Below are positions 1 through 8,408 of a stretch of DNA of 64,000 nucleotides, one piece after another. The stretch spans positions 1-64,000 of the forward strand of contig JAUJNF010000007.1 of the NCBI GenBank assembly GCA_030446485.1. Direction: 5' to 3'. The position numbers were made by a program, and so were the translations under genes. The stretch is from Thermoleophilaceae bacterium. Its GTDB lineage: Bacteria; Actinomycetota; Thermoleophilia; Solirubrobacterales; Thermoleophilaceae. The first letter of the stretch is position 1; every line of letters begins with the position of its first letter. Under the pieces are notes generated by a model, which worked only from the letters and a program-made list of their open reading frames with translations, had not been told where the DNA came from and ran no database searches.

Positions 1-11
1 AGGACCGACCC

Positions 12-887
12 ATGAGCGGCATCAGAACCAACGCGGCGGCCGAGCTTCTCGGCGTCAGCCCCAATACGTTGAGGAGCTGGGAGCGACGCTTCGAGTACCC
101 CACGCCGGCGCGCACGGTGGGCGGCCACCGCCAGTACGACCTCAGCGAGCTCGAGGCGCTCCGCCGCGCGCTGCACGAGACGCACAACATCTCCTCGGCC
201 GTGCAGATCGCGCGCCAGCGCGGTGAGGGGCCGAGCTCCTCGACGCGCCTGTTGGAGGGCTTCGACCGCTTCGACGAGGCGGCGGTCGACCGGGCCTTGG
301 AGGAGAGCCTGGCGGTGCGCTCGGTGGAGCGCACGGTGGAGGACCTGCTGCTTCCCGCCCTGGAGCTGGCCGGCGAGCGCAGCGGCCGCGAGGCCGAGTT
401 CGAGTGGGCCTGCCGCTGGGCGACGGGATGGCTGCACGCGGCGCGGCGTGTGGCACCCGCGGCCACACGTCCCGAGGGCGTCCTGCTGTTCGACTCGAGC
501 GGCCACCTGGAGCTCGAGACGCTGCACGTGCAGGCCCTCGAGCTGACGCTGCGCCGCGCCGGCTTCCGGGTGCTGCTGCTCTCGATCGGACTGGCCCAGG
601 ACCGGCTGTCGCGCGCGCTGCGCGCGCTGGACCCGACCGCGCTCGTGGTGTGCGGCGGCGAGGCCACGCTCGACGTGGTCGGGCGCCTCGTGTACGGCGT
701 TCGTCAGATCGGCTCGCACGCCCGCGTCTTCGAGTATCGCGACGCCATGCCGGTCACCGGCACGCACGCGATCCCCACGCTCGGGTCCGGTCCGGTCGAG
801 GGTGTCACCACCCTGCGCGCCTTCTTCGACGGGCGCCGGGCCGGGCAGGCCACTCCTTCCTGGCCGTCGGTGGCCGGGGCGGGCTGA
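12..887 (+). CDS. MerR-family regulator with B12-binding-like C-terminal domain
   Basis: This 291-aa protein is a DNA-binding regulator. Residues 1-70 form a MerR winged helix (NTLRSWERRF, GGHRQY). Residues about 85-160 look like the helical bundle, and 160-275 like the Rossmann domain, of CarH/LitR-type cobalamin photoreceptors. The usual cobalamin marks (W-x9-EH in the bundle, DxHxxG in the Rossmann part) are not seen: the matching places read FEWACRWATGW and SSGHLELET. Light or B12 sensing is therefore doubtful, and a cofactor-free regulator is as likely. AGGA lies 7 nt before the ATG. A MarR gene follows on the same strand. Sure of MerR, unsure of ligand. Confidence 0.85.
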   Translation: MSGIRTNAAAELLGVSPNTLRSWERRFEYPTPARTVGGHRQYDLSELEALRRALHETHNISSAVQIARQRGEGPSSSTRLLEGFDRFDEAAVDRALEESLAVRSVERTVEDLLLPALELAGERSGREAEFEWACRWATGWLHAARRVAPAATRPEGVLLFDSSGHLELETLHVQALELTLRRAGFRVLLLSIGLAQDRLSRALRALDPTALVVCGGEATLDVVGRLVYGVRQIGSHARVFEYRDAMPVTGTHAIPTLGSGPVEGVTTLRAFFDGRRAGQATPSWPSVAGAG

Positions 888-951
888 GCGCAGGCGGCGC
901 CGGACGCGTCGCCACCGGGGTACTCGCGAGAAGGGCATCCGGCGGCGTGCC

Positions 952-957
952 TAGCGT
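952..957 (+). promoter_or_regulatory. -10 box TAGCGT, leaderless-type, for the MarR gene
   Basis: TAGCGT matches TANNNT and ends 9 nt before the ATG at 967, with no Shine-Dalgarno sequence between. This places the transcription start at or next to the start codon. One of a window-wide set. Confidence 0.45.
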
Positions 958-966
958 TGCGCCGCG

Positions 967-1395
967 ATGCTCGAGATCGGTGATCGCCTGGCACACCGCG
1001 CGCTCGAGGCGCTGGTTCGGGCGGAGACCGCCGTTCGCCGCGATCTGGCGGCCGAGCTCGAGCGGGAGGGTGTCTCGGTGGCGGGCTTCTCGGCGCTCGT
1101 GGTGCTCACCACGGCCGGTGGCCGCCTGCCCCTTCGAACGCTCCGGCGGCGCCTGGGCTGGAGCAAGCCGAGCGCGACCGAGGTCACGCGCACGCTCGAG
1201 TCCCGCGGGCTGGTCAGCCGCCGACGGCTTCCCAGGGACCGGCGCGCGGCGATCGTGGAGCTACGGCCCGCCGGCGTCGAGCTCGTCGAGCGGCTGTTTC
1301 CCAGCCACACCACCCGGGTGAGCCGGCTCTTCTCGGCGCTCGACGACGGGGAGAAGCGCTCGCTGACCGAGATCTGCCGGAAGCTCGCGGCGTAG
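967..1395 (+). CDS. MarR-family transcriptional regulator
   Basis: This 142-aa protein has MarR length and layout. An N-terminal dimer helix is followed by a winged helix (residues about 50-100), with a recognition region around SKPSATEVTRTLESRGLV and a basic wing, RRRLPRDRRA, then a C-terminal dimerisation helix. Such proteins are dimeric repressors that often respond to phenolic ligands, but no ligand can be read here. No enzyme or efflux gene lies beside it: the next gene is convergent. The ATG at 967 has no Shine-Dalgarno sequence and a TANNNT box just upstream, so it is probably leaderless. Confidence 0.85.
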   Translation: MLEIGDRLAHRALEALVRAETAVRRDLAAELEREGVSVAGFSALVVLTTAGGRLPLRTLRRRLGWSKPSATEVTRTLESRGLVSRRRLPRDRRAAIVELRPAGVELVERLFPSHTTRVSRLFSALDDGEKRSLTEICRKLAA

Positions 1396-1416
1396 CCGGG
1401 TAACGTCTCGATCGGA

Positions 1417-1437
1417 GTGGCCGTCGGCAACGGCCGC
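1417..1437. terminator. Hairpin between two convergent genes
   Basis: GGCCGT, a five-base loop and ACGGCC form a 6-bp stem, extendable by one wobble and one G-C pair. It sits in the 45-nt gap between the MarR gene and the convergent deacetylase. There is no T tract, so this is only a candidate two-way terminator. Confidence 0.35.
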
Positions 1438-1440
1438 GTA

Positions 1441-2157
1441 CTACCGGAACTCCGCCTCGAGCAGGCCTACGACATCGGTGTCGGCCCCGACCGCGATGCG
1501 CTGGAGCCGGTAGGGATTGTCGGCGGGGAGCGCGACATGACCGCGCGGATAGAGGAACGCCGCCTCGTAGCCCAGGTCCGCGAGCCGGCCCTCGAGCCGC
1601 TCCTGATCGGGTCCGACGTCGCCGAACGGGTAGGCGAACAACCGCACCGCCTTGCCGAGCTGTTCCTCGATCGCGCGCTTGGAACGCTCGAGCTCGGCCC
1701 CGCGATCTTCTGGAGCGAGCTCTGAGAAAGCCCGGTGTGAGGCAGCATGCGACTCCACCGCCATGCCGTTGCTGTCCAGAAGGCGCAGATCGTCCCAGTC
1801 GCAGATGTCCTCCGGCGGCTCGGCCAGGTCGAAGGTGTTCCGCCGGCCCACGTGATCCGAGGGCACGAACAGCACGGACGGGATCCCGTGCTCGGACAGA
1901 CAGGGAAGTGCGTGCTCGACCATCGAGCGATAGCCGTCGTCGAACGTGATGAGCAGCGCGCGCTCCGGAAGCTGCTGCGGTTCGCGCAGGCCGGTCAGGA
2001 ATCGGTCGGCGTCGATGCACGTCCAGCCGGCTTCCTGCACGAGCTGGAGGTGGCGGGAGAACGCCGAACGCGACACGAAGTACCACGACTCCCACTCTCC
2101 CTGGGGTGGCGGGCCGATCCGGTGATAGCCGAGGACGGCAAGACGCGGAGCGCTCAT
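1441..2157 (-). CDS. Polysaccharide deacetylase (NodB-type, CE4)
   Basis: This 238-aa protein has the metal-dependent NodB motifs: TFDDG at about residue 71, SHAASH (metal-binding His pair) at 136-141, and FAYPFGD near 166. Such enzymes remove N- or O-acetyl groups from glycans. No signal peptide is visible, so it may act on a cytoplasmic or lipid-linked intermediate. The start is the ATG at 2157, whose ATGA overlaps the stop of the upstream glycosyltransferase by 4 nt. The frame stays open far upstream, but that stretch is antisense-like filler inside the neighbour. It is the last gene of the 22-kb minus-strand run. Confidence 0.9.
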   Translation of the reverse strand: MSAPRLAVLGYHRIGPPPQGEWESWYFVSRSAFSRHLQLVQEAGWTCIDADRFLTGLREPQQLPERALLITFDDGYRSMVEHALPCLSEHGIPSVLFVPSDHVGRRNTFDLAEPPEDICDWDDLRLLDSNGMAVESHAASHRAFSELAPEDRGAELERSKRAIEEQLGKAVRLFAYPFGDVGPDQERLEGRLADLGYEAAFLYPRGHVALPADNPYRLQRIAVGADTDVVGLLEAEFR

Positions 2158-3263
2158 TCCAGTGCGCGCTCCAGGAGGTCGGCCACGACCCGGTCCGCCG
2201 CGAACTCTTCCTCCGCCAGCCGCCGCGCGGCCGCGGCGTGGCCGTCGTAGTCGGCGAGGACCGTCTCGAACCCGCGCACCGCCTCGTCCATGGTCGAGAA
2301 GCGGAACACACCGGCGCTCCCGTCGAGGACGTCGCTCGGTCCGGTGTGCTGGACGATCGCCGGCTTTCCGCTGGCGAGATAGCAGAGGGTGCGATCGCTG
2401 ACCCAGCCGGTTCCGAGGCGGACGTTCGACGGCTTCGAGCAGCTGAACTCGCCACGTGACGCCGCGATGTAGGCCTGGTAGTCCCAGGGGGAGGACGCTA
2501 CGTCGTATGACAGGCGCACCCGCCAGCCAAGGGGCTCGAGCTCGCCGCGCGACCATTCGTTCACGCAGTCGAGGGCGAGCTCGAGCTCTGCCGCGGTCCG
2601 CCGCGGGAGGTCGAGGAACGGCAGAAACCCGTCGCGCTTGTCGTTCGGGAAGCTCATGCCGTCGCCGAGGAACCACTCGCCGCCCGCCCAGTGCGTGACC
2701 GTGGTGAAGGGCGCGTCCGCGGGCGCGGGCGTGGGCGACCACGCCGACAGCGCGACGCAGGGCCGCGACCGCTGCCACTCGAACGCATCCGTCTTCCTCA
2801 CGTACTCCGCCGTCGTGAAGTAGGCGTCGAACGGCGCCAGCTCGATGCCGCCGCCCTCGACCCAGGACTCGAGCTGGCCGGGGTCGATGTTCACCAGCGC
2901 CGATCGACGGAACCCGTCCAGCACGCCGCGTCCGAGGCCGTAGTTCAGCGACAGCATGAAGTCGGCTTCGGTGGCATCCGCGAGCCTCACCGGCGCCTGG
3001 GCGGCCACCTCTTCCGGTAAGGGGCTGCCGTCCCGGGTGCAGAGCGCGAAATGGTCGTCGAGGTCGTAGCGAGCGAGGACCGACCGGAGATGCGCGGCAT
3101 CCGCTGCCGACGGCTCCGGCCACTCGGGGTGCTCGACCGGCTCGAGCCAGATCACCTCCATTCCGAGCTCGCGCAGGCCGAGGGCCCAGTTGAGGTAGGC
3201 CCACAGGTGCCCGCCGCCGCTGCGGTAGGTGAGCGTGTTTCCTACGAAGCAGACCGTTCGCAT
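2154..3263 (-). CDS. Glycosyltransferase-like protein, paralogue of the 14670-15833 gene
   Basis: This 369-aa protein shares its plan with the product at 14670-15833: a Gly-rich first strand (FVGNTLTYRSGGGHLWAYL), a middle with SRGEF, and a C-terminal block GTGWVSDRTLCYLASGKPA followed by QHTG. This resembles the nucleotide-sugar end of GT-B enzymes, but I cannot name a CAZy family. The ATG at 3263 overlaps the upstream FkbM fusion by 22 nt. The paralogue pair suggests two similar transfer steps in the same glycan. A cytoplasmic GT role is inference. Confidence 0.7.
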   Translation of the reverse strand: MRTVCFVGNTLTYRSGGGHLWAYLNWALGLRELGMEVIWLEPVEHPEWPEPSAADAAHLRSVLARYDLDDHFALCTRDGSPLPEEVAAQAPVRLADATEADFMLSLNYGLGRGVLDGFRRSALVNIDPGQLESWVEGGGIELAPFDAYFTTAEYVRKTDAFEWQRSRPCVALSAWSPTPAPADAPFTTVTHWAGGEWFLGDGMSFPNDKRDGFLPFLDLPRRTAAELELALDCVNEWSRGELEPLGWRVRLSYDVASSPWDYQAYIAASRGEFSCSKPSNVRLGTGWVSDRTLCYLASGKPAIVQHTGPSDVLDGSAGVFRFSTMDEAVRGFETVLADYDGHAAAARRLAEEEFAADRVVADLLERALE

Positions 3264-5572
3264 GAGCCGGCGCGCTCCTCGACGACCTGCTCGAGCACTG
3301 CGACGCGGTCGTTCAGGCCGCTCTTGCGCACGGCGTAGCCAGCCGAGGTCAGAAGGCGGCCGGCAGCGTGCCGGTCGCGCAGCGTCAGGTGCTTGTCCTC
3401 ATAGATGATCACCCGCGGGCGAACGGTGTCGAGGTCGAGCTGGCGCAGGACCTCGTAGTCGTAGCCCTCGGTGTCGACGACAATGAGGTCGAGCGCTCCG
3501 ATTGAGTGCTTGCCGACCAAGGTCTCCACCGTCACACACGGAACGCGCCGCTCAACGATGCACTCTTCGAGGCCGGGAACGGCGTCGGCGTGCGCCAGGA
3601 TGACGTCCTTGCGGAGCGAGCTGAACTGATTCACCCAGTCCGGCATACCGGGTCGCGGCACCACCTCGAAGAACAGACGCTCGCCATCCTCTTCGGCTAC
3701 CGCGCTGTTCTCGAACGCCAGCCCCTCGACGTCCCGGTAGTTGTCGCGCAGGGTACTCAGGAGGCCTGAGAGCGGCTCCACGAAGACGCCGCGCCAGCCC
3801 TTCTGACGAATGAAGCGTTCGAGCCGCTCGTTGCTCACGCCGTCGTGGGCGCCGATGTGAAGGAAGCGCACGGCGCGGACCTCTTCTGCGAGCCGTTCCA
3901 GGTGATCCTCGGCGGTAGCCGCGGGAGAGCTCAGCTCGGTTTGCGGCCGAAGCAGTACCCACGACCCCCCGAGGTCGGCCTCATCCCGCACCGGCTGCGC
4001 GTCGTGCGTGGGGAAGCGCCGGGCCGCCTCTGCGGCCGTGGGGGTGTCGCTCACGCCGAGGAGCAGAGTGCATTGATCCAGCCCGGGCGCGGCATTTCGA
4101 TCGAGAAGATCGAGTGATCCCCCCCGACTCGCGACGATCACGGGTCCCGTGTCCGCCATCGCCGCGATCCAGCTCGTCTCGCAGCGGTGCTGGAGCTTCA
4201 CGCGCTCGGGCGCGGCGCCGTTGGCGTAGGCCAGGCGCCGACAGCGCTCACGCGTTTCGAAGTGGCCTCCGAACCCCCACAGGCCTGTGTAGGGCGCGGC
4301 GTGCACGATGGCCACGCTGATCGCCCAGTCTTCGAGGCCGAGCTGCACCACGAACTCAGGACGCGCCGCGGCTATCTCTGCCAGGGCCTCGGCCAGCTTC
4401 CCGGTGGGAGCGGGCAGCACAGTCACTCCGTCGGGATCCTGCATGCCGTCGAAGGGCCCCGGCTCTTCCGCATCCGCCTCACTCACCACGTCCTGGAGGT
4501 CGAAGGCGACGACATCAGCCGTGTCCACCAGGCAGCGGTACCGGCGGCGCAGGTGGCGGCGGAAGACCGGATAGGAGTCGAACCACCAGAGCATCGGCCA
4601 GACGAAGGCGATGATGCGTACCCCGCGCTCGCGCTCGCGCTCGAGTTCCCGGAGTGCTTCATCGTCATCGGCCGGACAGCCCATGAAGGCACCGTCCCGC
4701 TCCGGGAAGGGGCGGCCGCGCGAAGCCAGCGGACTGGCCGGCCGCCAGTGATCGTGGTCGGCCACGACGAACTCGTCATCGGCGCCCAGCACTGCAGACA
4801 GCTCGCGCTCGATGCTCCGGTAGCGTCGATCTCCCTCGCCGTCGCCCTCCGTCGGCGCCTCGCTCGCAGCATCCTCCGCCGCCCTGGCGGCAGGGTGATA
4901 CGGGAGCCGGCGCGCGTCCTCTCGCATCGACTGAACGCGGCGCTCGAGCGGCCAGCCGCCGGCGTGGTGGTTGAAGCGCGGCCGTTCGGCGGGCAGCCAG
5001 AAGAACAGGCTGTTCCACTCGTTCGGAAGCAGCCGCGTTCCGGGAAAGAAGCGCGTCTCGCGCCGACGCTCACAGGGCCGTGCGAGCGATGCATCCGGCA
5101 GCCAGGGCGGCAGCTCATAGCCGAGCGCCGTGACCGCGGCCGCCTGGTCGGTCCACATGTGGTCGATGTAGTCGACCTCGTTCCAGGTCGCCTCCAGGAA
5201 GTCCTGCGCCCGCTGGCCCGCGCGTAGGAGCCACACGCCTGTGTTCGGGATCCGGCCGTCCCCGCTCACCTGCTCGACGAGCGCCTGGTAGTCGCCGGCG
5301 CCCAGCTCGTCGGCAATGTCGCGCCCCGCGTCGAGGATCATGACGTCGGTGTCGAGCCACAGCACGAGGTCGTACGTCCGAAGCGATTCGCGGATCAGGG
5401 GAACCTTGCGCCACGGCCCCGGGCGGCCGGCTTGCGCCGCCTCGTCGCCCGAGCCCACGACGACCTCGTAGCCAAAGCGCTCCGCGTAGTGCTTGAAGGT
5501 GGGTAGGGCGAGCTCGAGCATGGGCGCGTGCGCCCCCTCCGCAACCGTGACGATCGCCTTGCTGAGACTCAC
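3242..5572 (-). CDS. Three-part protein: DXD glycosyltransferase, accessory domain, FkbM methyltransferase
   Basis: This 776-aa protein starts with a GT-A-like domain (residues about 1-235; LWLDTDVMILD carries the DXD motif), similar to MNN10/GMA12-type transferases. About residues 260-360 hold the accessory domain found at the C-termini of three GT2s in this cluster (RPFPERDGAFMG, PADDDEALRELE, WPMLWWFDSYP). After a region of unknown fold, the last 230 residues are an FkbM methyltransferase (FLHIGAHDGVSNERLERFI, VDTEGYDYEVL). It probably adds a sugar and O-methylates a glycan. I chose the GTG at 5572: AAGG lies 7 nt upstream and the conserved sequence begins there; the frame upstream to 5836 looks non-coding. 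Confidence 0.8.
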   Translation of the reverse strand: MSLSKAIVTVAEGAHAPMLELALPTFKHYAERFGYEVVVGSGDEAAQAGRPGPWRKVPLIRESLRTYDLVLWLDTDVMILDAGRDIADELGAGDYQALVEQVSGDGRIPNTGVWLLRAGQRAQDFLEATWNEVDYIDHMWTDQAAAVTALGYELPPWLPDASLARPCERRRETRFFPGTRLLPNEWNSLFFWLPAERPRFNHHAGGWPLERRVQSMREDARRLPYHPAARAAEDAASEAPTEGDGEGDRRYRSIERELSAVLGADDEFVVADHDHWRPASPLASRGRPFPERDGAFMGCPADDDEALRELERERERGVRIIAFVWPMLWWFDSYPVFRRHLRRRYRCLVDTADVVAFDLQDVVSEADAEEPGPFDGMQDPDGVTVLPAPTGKLAEALAEIAAARPEFVVQLGLEDWAISVAIVHAAPYTGLWGFGGHFETRERCRRLAYANGAAPERVKLQHRCETSWIAAMADTGPVIVASRGGSLDLLDRNAAPGLDQCTLLLGVSDTPTAAEAARRFPTHDAQPVRDEADLGGSWVLLRPQTELSSPAATAEDHLERLAEEVRAVRFLHIGAHDGVSNERLERFIRQKGWRGVFVEPLSGLLSTLRDNYRDVEGLAFENSAVAEEDGERLFFEVVPRPGMPDWVNQFSSLRKDVILAHADAVPGLEECIVERRVPCVTVETLVGKHSIGALDLIVVDTEGYDYEVLRQLDLDTVRPRVIIYEDKHLTLRDRHAAGRLLTSAGYAVRKSGLNDRVAVLEQVVEERAGSCERSAS

Positions 5573-5854
5573 GTGATGACCTTGCTCGTCGAGCTCGAAC
5601 CTGGTTGCTTGCCACGATGGGGAGGTACAGGCTCGAGCGCTTTGTACAAACGAATCCCTGGCCCCTCCCTCTTCCCGGCGCGGGTCTGCACGCTCGATCG
5701 CCCGAAAGGGCGCGGTGCATTCATCAAAGTGACGGTCGTGGAGCCGGGACGAGTGGGAGGCCGAGCTGGGGTGCCAGGCGAGCGCGCGTGAAGGACTTCG
5801 GGCCTGCTTTGAGATCCTTCGCGGGCGAACGCCCACACGCCCCGGCGTAACGGC
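5573..5854. other. 282-nt gap between GT32 and GT/FkbM genes
   Basis: I see no gene here. The only structure is a small hairpin at 5699-5712 (CGCCC, GAAA tetraloop, GGGCG) and a TTTGTACAAA palindrome near 5641. With the 149-nt gap at 6905-7053, this is the longest break in the minus-strand run, so the last three genes may have their own promoter. Confidence 0.4.
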
Positions 5855-6904
5855 TCACCGGTCTGGCGCGCTAGGCATCTTGCCAAGGCGCTTGATTAGC
5901 TCGCCGGTGTCCCCCCCACCCGGGGGGTATAACGCCGGACCACTCGGCGTGACGCCTTCGAGTGAGGCGCGGAGCGCGATGAAATACTCAATTGCAGCGG
6001 CCAGCTGACGGCTGTCCGCGACGCCATCGCCCGTTGGTACGACAGCGAGGTCGTGTTCGGCTTCAACCAGGTCGTCGAACGTGCACAGCCACATGTCTCC
6101 GTTCGTCAGGAGGTTGCCAGCGACTGGTTCCACGATGGCCCGCGCACGTTCCCAAAGCTCCTCGGGGGAAGTGGCTGGCGAGGCGAGGGCAAGCTGGACC
6201 GGCTTGACCGTTGGAAACAGGGAGCGGAAGGCAGCGACGACCGCGAGCGCGAGGGCCGGTGTCTCCCAATCGATCGCTATAACCAGCCGCCGGCGGATCC
6301 CGCCCCAGCTACCTGACCAATGATGGACGGCGTAGGAGCGGGGGAAGTACTCGTGGCGCCTGTGGTATTCGGTGTAGTGATACGGGTAGAAGACCTCCGG
6401 CGGAAAGAGCGAGATCGGGGTTCCGTCGTAGGAAAGCTCGGTAGCAACCTCCGTCAGCAAACGAGGTCCCGTTTGATCGACAACTCCCGCGTTCGGGCGG
6501 GAAGCGATCGACATGGGGATCCGAGCAACAGTCTCACGAAGAAGAGGGTGACCGGAGGTCGCGCCGAAGATGGCGTTGCACACGAACTCCTGGTCCTCCC
6601 AGGCGGCAAAGGCGTGAACACCCGCGATCAGCGGCGTCAGGGGCTTGAGGCACTCGACGTCCGCATCGACGTACACCCCTCCTTCACGCAGCACGATCTC
6701 ATAGCGGGCGATGTCTGCCTTCTGAGCAAGGGTTGTGGCGGCGTCAAAGATCGCCTGGTTCCGCAAGGTTGGTAAGTCGTCATCACGCCAAACTTTGACC
6801 CGCCATTCAGGATGATTCTCCTGCCAAGACTCGCGGTAGCGCGCATAGGCCGGAGGCAGGGGGGCGGTCCCTAGCCATACGAAGTGCAACAGTCGCGGAA
6901 TCAC
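5855..6904 (-). CDS. GT32-family glycosyltransferase (OCH1/capsular type)
   Basis: This 349-aa protein begins IPRLLHFVWLG, the hallmark of the DXD-containing sugar-binding family (GT32), and carries YVDADVECLKPL with the DXD metal-binding motif at about residue 100. Such enzymes add mannose, galactose or related sugars to oligosaccharides. The C-terminal ~130 residues have no motif I know. The start is a GTG at 6904 without a clear Shine-Dalgarno sequence. Gaps flank it on both sides (149 and 282 nt), unlike the overlapping genes upstream, and the DNA looks poorer in GC (some lines near 55 %), so it may be a later insertion into the cluster. Confidence 0.85.
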   Translation of the reverse strand: MIPRLLHFVWLGTAPLPPAYARYRESWQENHPEWRVKVWRDDDLPTLRNQAIFDAATTLAQKADIARYEIVLREGGVYVDADVECLKPLTPLIAGVHAFAAWEDQEFVCNAIFGATSGHPLLRETVARIPMSIASRPNAGVVDQTGPRLLTEVATELSYDGTPISLFPPEVFYPYHYTEYHRRHEYFPRSYAVHHWSGSWGGIRRRLVIAIDWETPALALAVVAAFRSLFPTVKPVQLALASPATSPEELWERARAIVEPVAGNLLTNGDMWLCTFDDLVEAEHDLAVVPTGDGVADSRQLAAAIEYFIALRASLEGVTPSGPALYPPGGGDTGELIKRLGKMPSAPDR

Positions 6905-7053
6905 GTCGACGCCGATTCAGAGGTTTCGTCGGGGACCGTCACGCACAGGTTAAGCCACTCGTGGAGGACCGCGTAGCCCACCGAAACGCCGAGCTGCGTG
7001 GCTCAAACGCCCTCCGGTCACGTTCGCCTTGTGGGCTCATCCGACGGCCCCGC

Positions 7054-8406
7054 TCACTCCTTCGCTAGCTGCCCCCGGGCGCGAATGGCCTCGTAGATCT
7101 CTAGCAGCCGGTCGTTGAGCATCGACGCGTCGTAACGCCGCTCTACGTGCTTGCGGCCCACCCGACCCATCTCCGGCCAGCGCTCCGGGCTCTCGACCAG
7201 CTCGCAAATTTGGCGCGCGAGCGTGTCGGCATCACGCTCCGGCGCGAGCAGCGCCGACCGACCGGGCACCACGCCCTCGCTGAAAGGCCCATGGTCGGTC
7301 GCGACGACAGGCAGGCCGCAGGCCTGGGCCTCCTGAATAACGAGGCCCTGCCCCTCGGTCTCTCCGTCGCGGGTCCCCACGCTCGCCAACACGAAGGCAT
7401 GCGCCTCGTTCATCAGGCGCCGGACCTCGCTCCCAGGTAGGGCTCCGTGCAACGTCACGGCGTCCTCGAGCCCGAGCTCGACGACGAGGCGCTCGTGCGC
7501 GCCGCGCAGCCGTCCCTCGCCCACAATGTCGAGGCGGACGTTCGGGTGCGACTTCCGCACGAGCGCGAGTGCTCGGATCGCGTACTCATGGCCCTTCATC
7601 TCCACCAACCGCCCGACTGACAGCAGCCGGACAGGCTCGCGCTCGGGCCGGGTCCTCTCGCGGAACGGGAAGTCACTAACGTCCAGGCCCTCCTCGAGAA
7701 GGTGAAGCTTCTCGTCCGAGCAACCCAGCTCGCGGAGGCGACGGCGCGTGAACTCGCTGTTGGCGGTCACGGCAGCGGCCTGGGTAAAGAGGCGTCGGTA
7801 GTGGAGGACGGGGTTCACGTCGGGTACCGACAGATCCCCGCCGCCGTGGAAGCTGACGAGAAGCGGGGCGCCCCAAAGCCCTGAGGCGAACCTGAAGTTG
7901 TTCCCGCTCCAACCGAAGTGGGCGTGCAGGACGTCGAAGGGGGTCCGCTCGCGGCAGAGCCTGGCCAGGCGATAGAGGGCAGCGAGCGTAAGGGCCTCGT
8001 GGCCGTACTCGCGTCGGTCGAGGACCTGTACGGCCAGGCGCGGCGAGCGCGAGAACGCGCGCGCGAACGCGGGCAGGGCGCGGATCACACGGGTGACGTT
8101 CAGCACCGGGCGGCGCTGGCCGGGGAGCCACGTCTTCCTCGTGAGGGGCCACACGGAATGCGCCCAGTAGCCGGTCGCGACGGGCATACCGACGTACGTG
8201 GTGCGCGCCGGGAGGCCGTAGCGTTCGACCTCGGGGTGCACCGGGCTCTCCGGCCAATCGGGCCACATCCGGCGCTCTGCCTCGTCCGGTCTCCAGTCGG
8301 CGAAGATCCGCACGTCCTGGCCGAGGTCGAGCAAGCCGGTGATCTGCCGGAGCACAAACGTCTCGGATACCACCGGGAAGTGGCTGATCAGAATCCCCAC
8401 GCGCAT
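7054..8406 (-). CDS. GT4 glycosyltransferase
   Basis: This 450-aa GT-B enzyme has an N-terminal acceptor domain (ISHFPVVSETFVLRQITGL) and a C-terminal Glycos_transf_1 domain with a sugar-nucleotide region, VASVGTRDGETEGQGLVIQE then AQACGLPVVATDHG. The ETEGQGLVIQE segment is the E-x7-E equivalent. SETFVL is typical of colanic-acid/exopolysaccharide WcaL-like transferases, so exopolysaccharide assembly is likely. The ATG at 8406 lies 2 nt after the upstream TAG, pointing to translational coupling. A frame running upstream to 8544 overlaps the neighbour and was rejected. Confidence 0.9.
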   Translation of the reverse strand: MRVGILISHFPVVSETFVLRQITGLLDLGQDVRIFADWRPDEAERRMWPDWPESPVHPEVERYGLPARTTYVGMPVATGYWAHSVWPLTRKTWLPGQRRPVLNVTRVIRALPAFARAFSRSPRLAVQVLDRREYGHEALTLAALYRLARLCRERTPFDVLHAHFGWSGNNFRFASGLWGAPLLVSFHGGGDLSVPDVNPVLHYRRLFTQAAAVTANSEFTRRRLRELGCSDEKLHLLEEGLDVSDFPFRERTRPEREPVRLLSVGRLVEMKGHEYAIRALALVRKSHPNVRLDIVGEGRLRGAHERLVVELGLEDAVTLHGALPGSEVRRLMNEAHAFVLASVGTRDGETEGQGLVIQEAQACGLPVVATDHGPFSEGVVPGRSALLAPERDADTLARQICELVESPERWPEMGRVGRKHVERRYDASMLNDRLLEIYEAIRARGQLAKE

Positions 8407-8408
8407 CG

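Noticed and set aside
2158-3204. Extension of the deacetylase frame to 587 codons
   Set aside because: The upstream part lies inside a real glycosyltransferase and has no motif; the ATG at 2157 with its ATGA overlap is the natural start.
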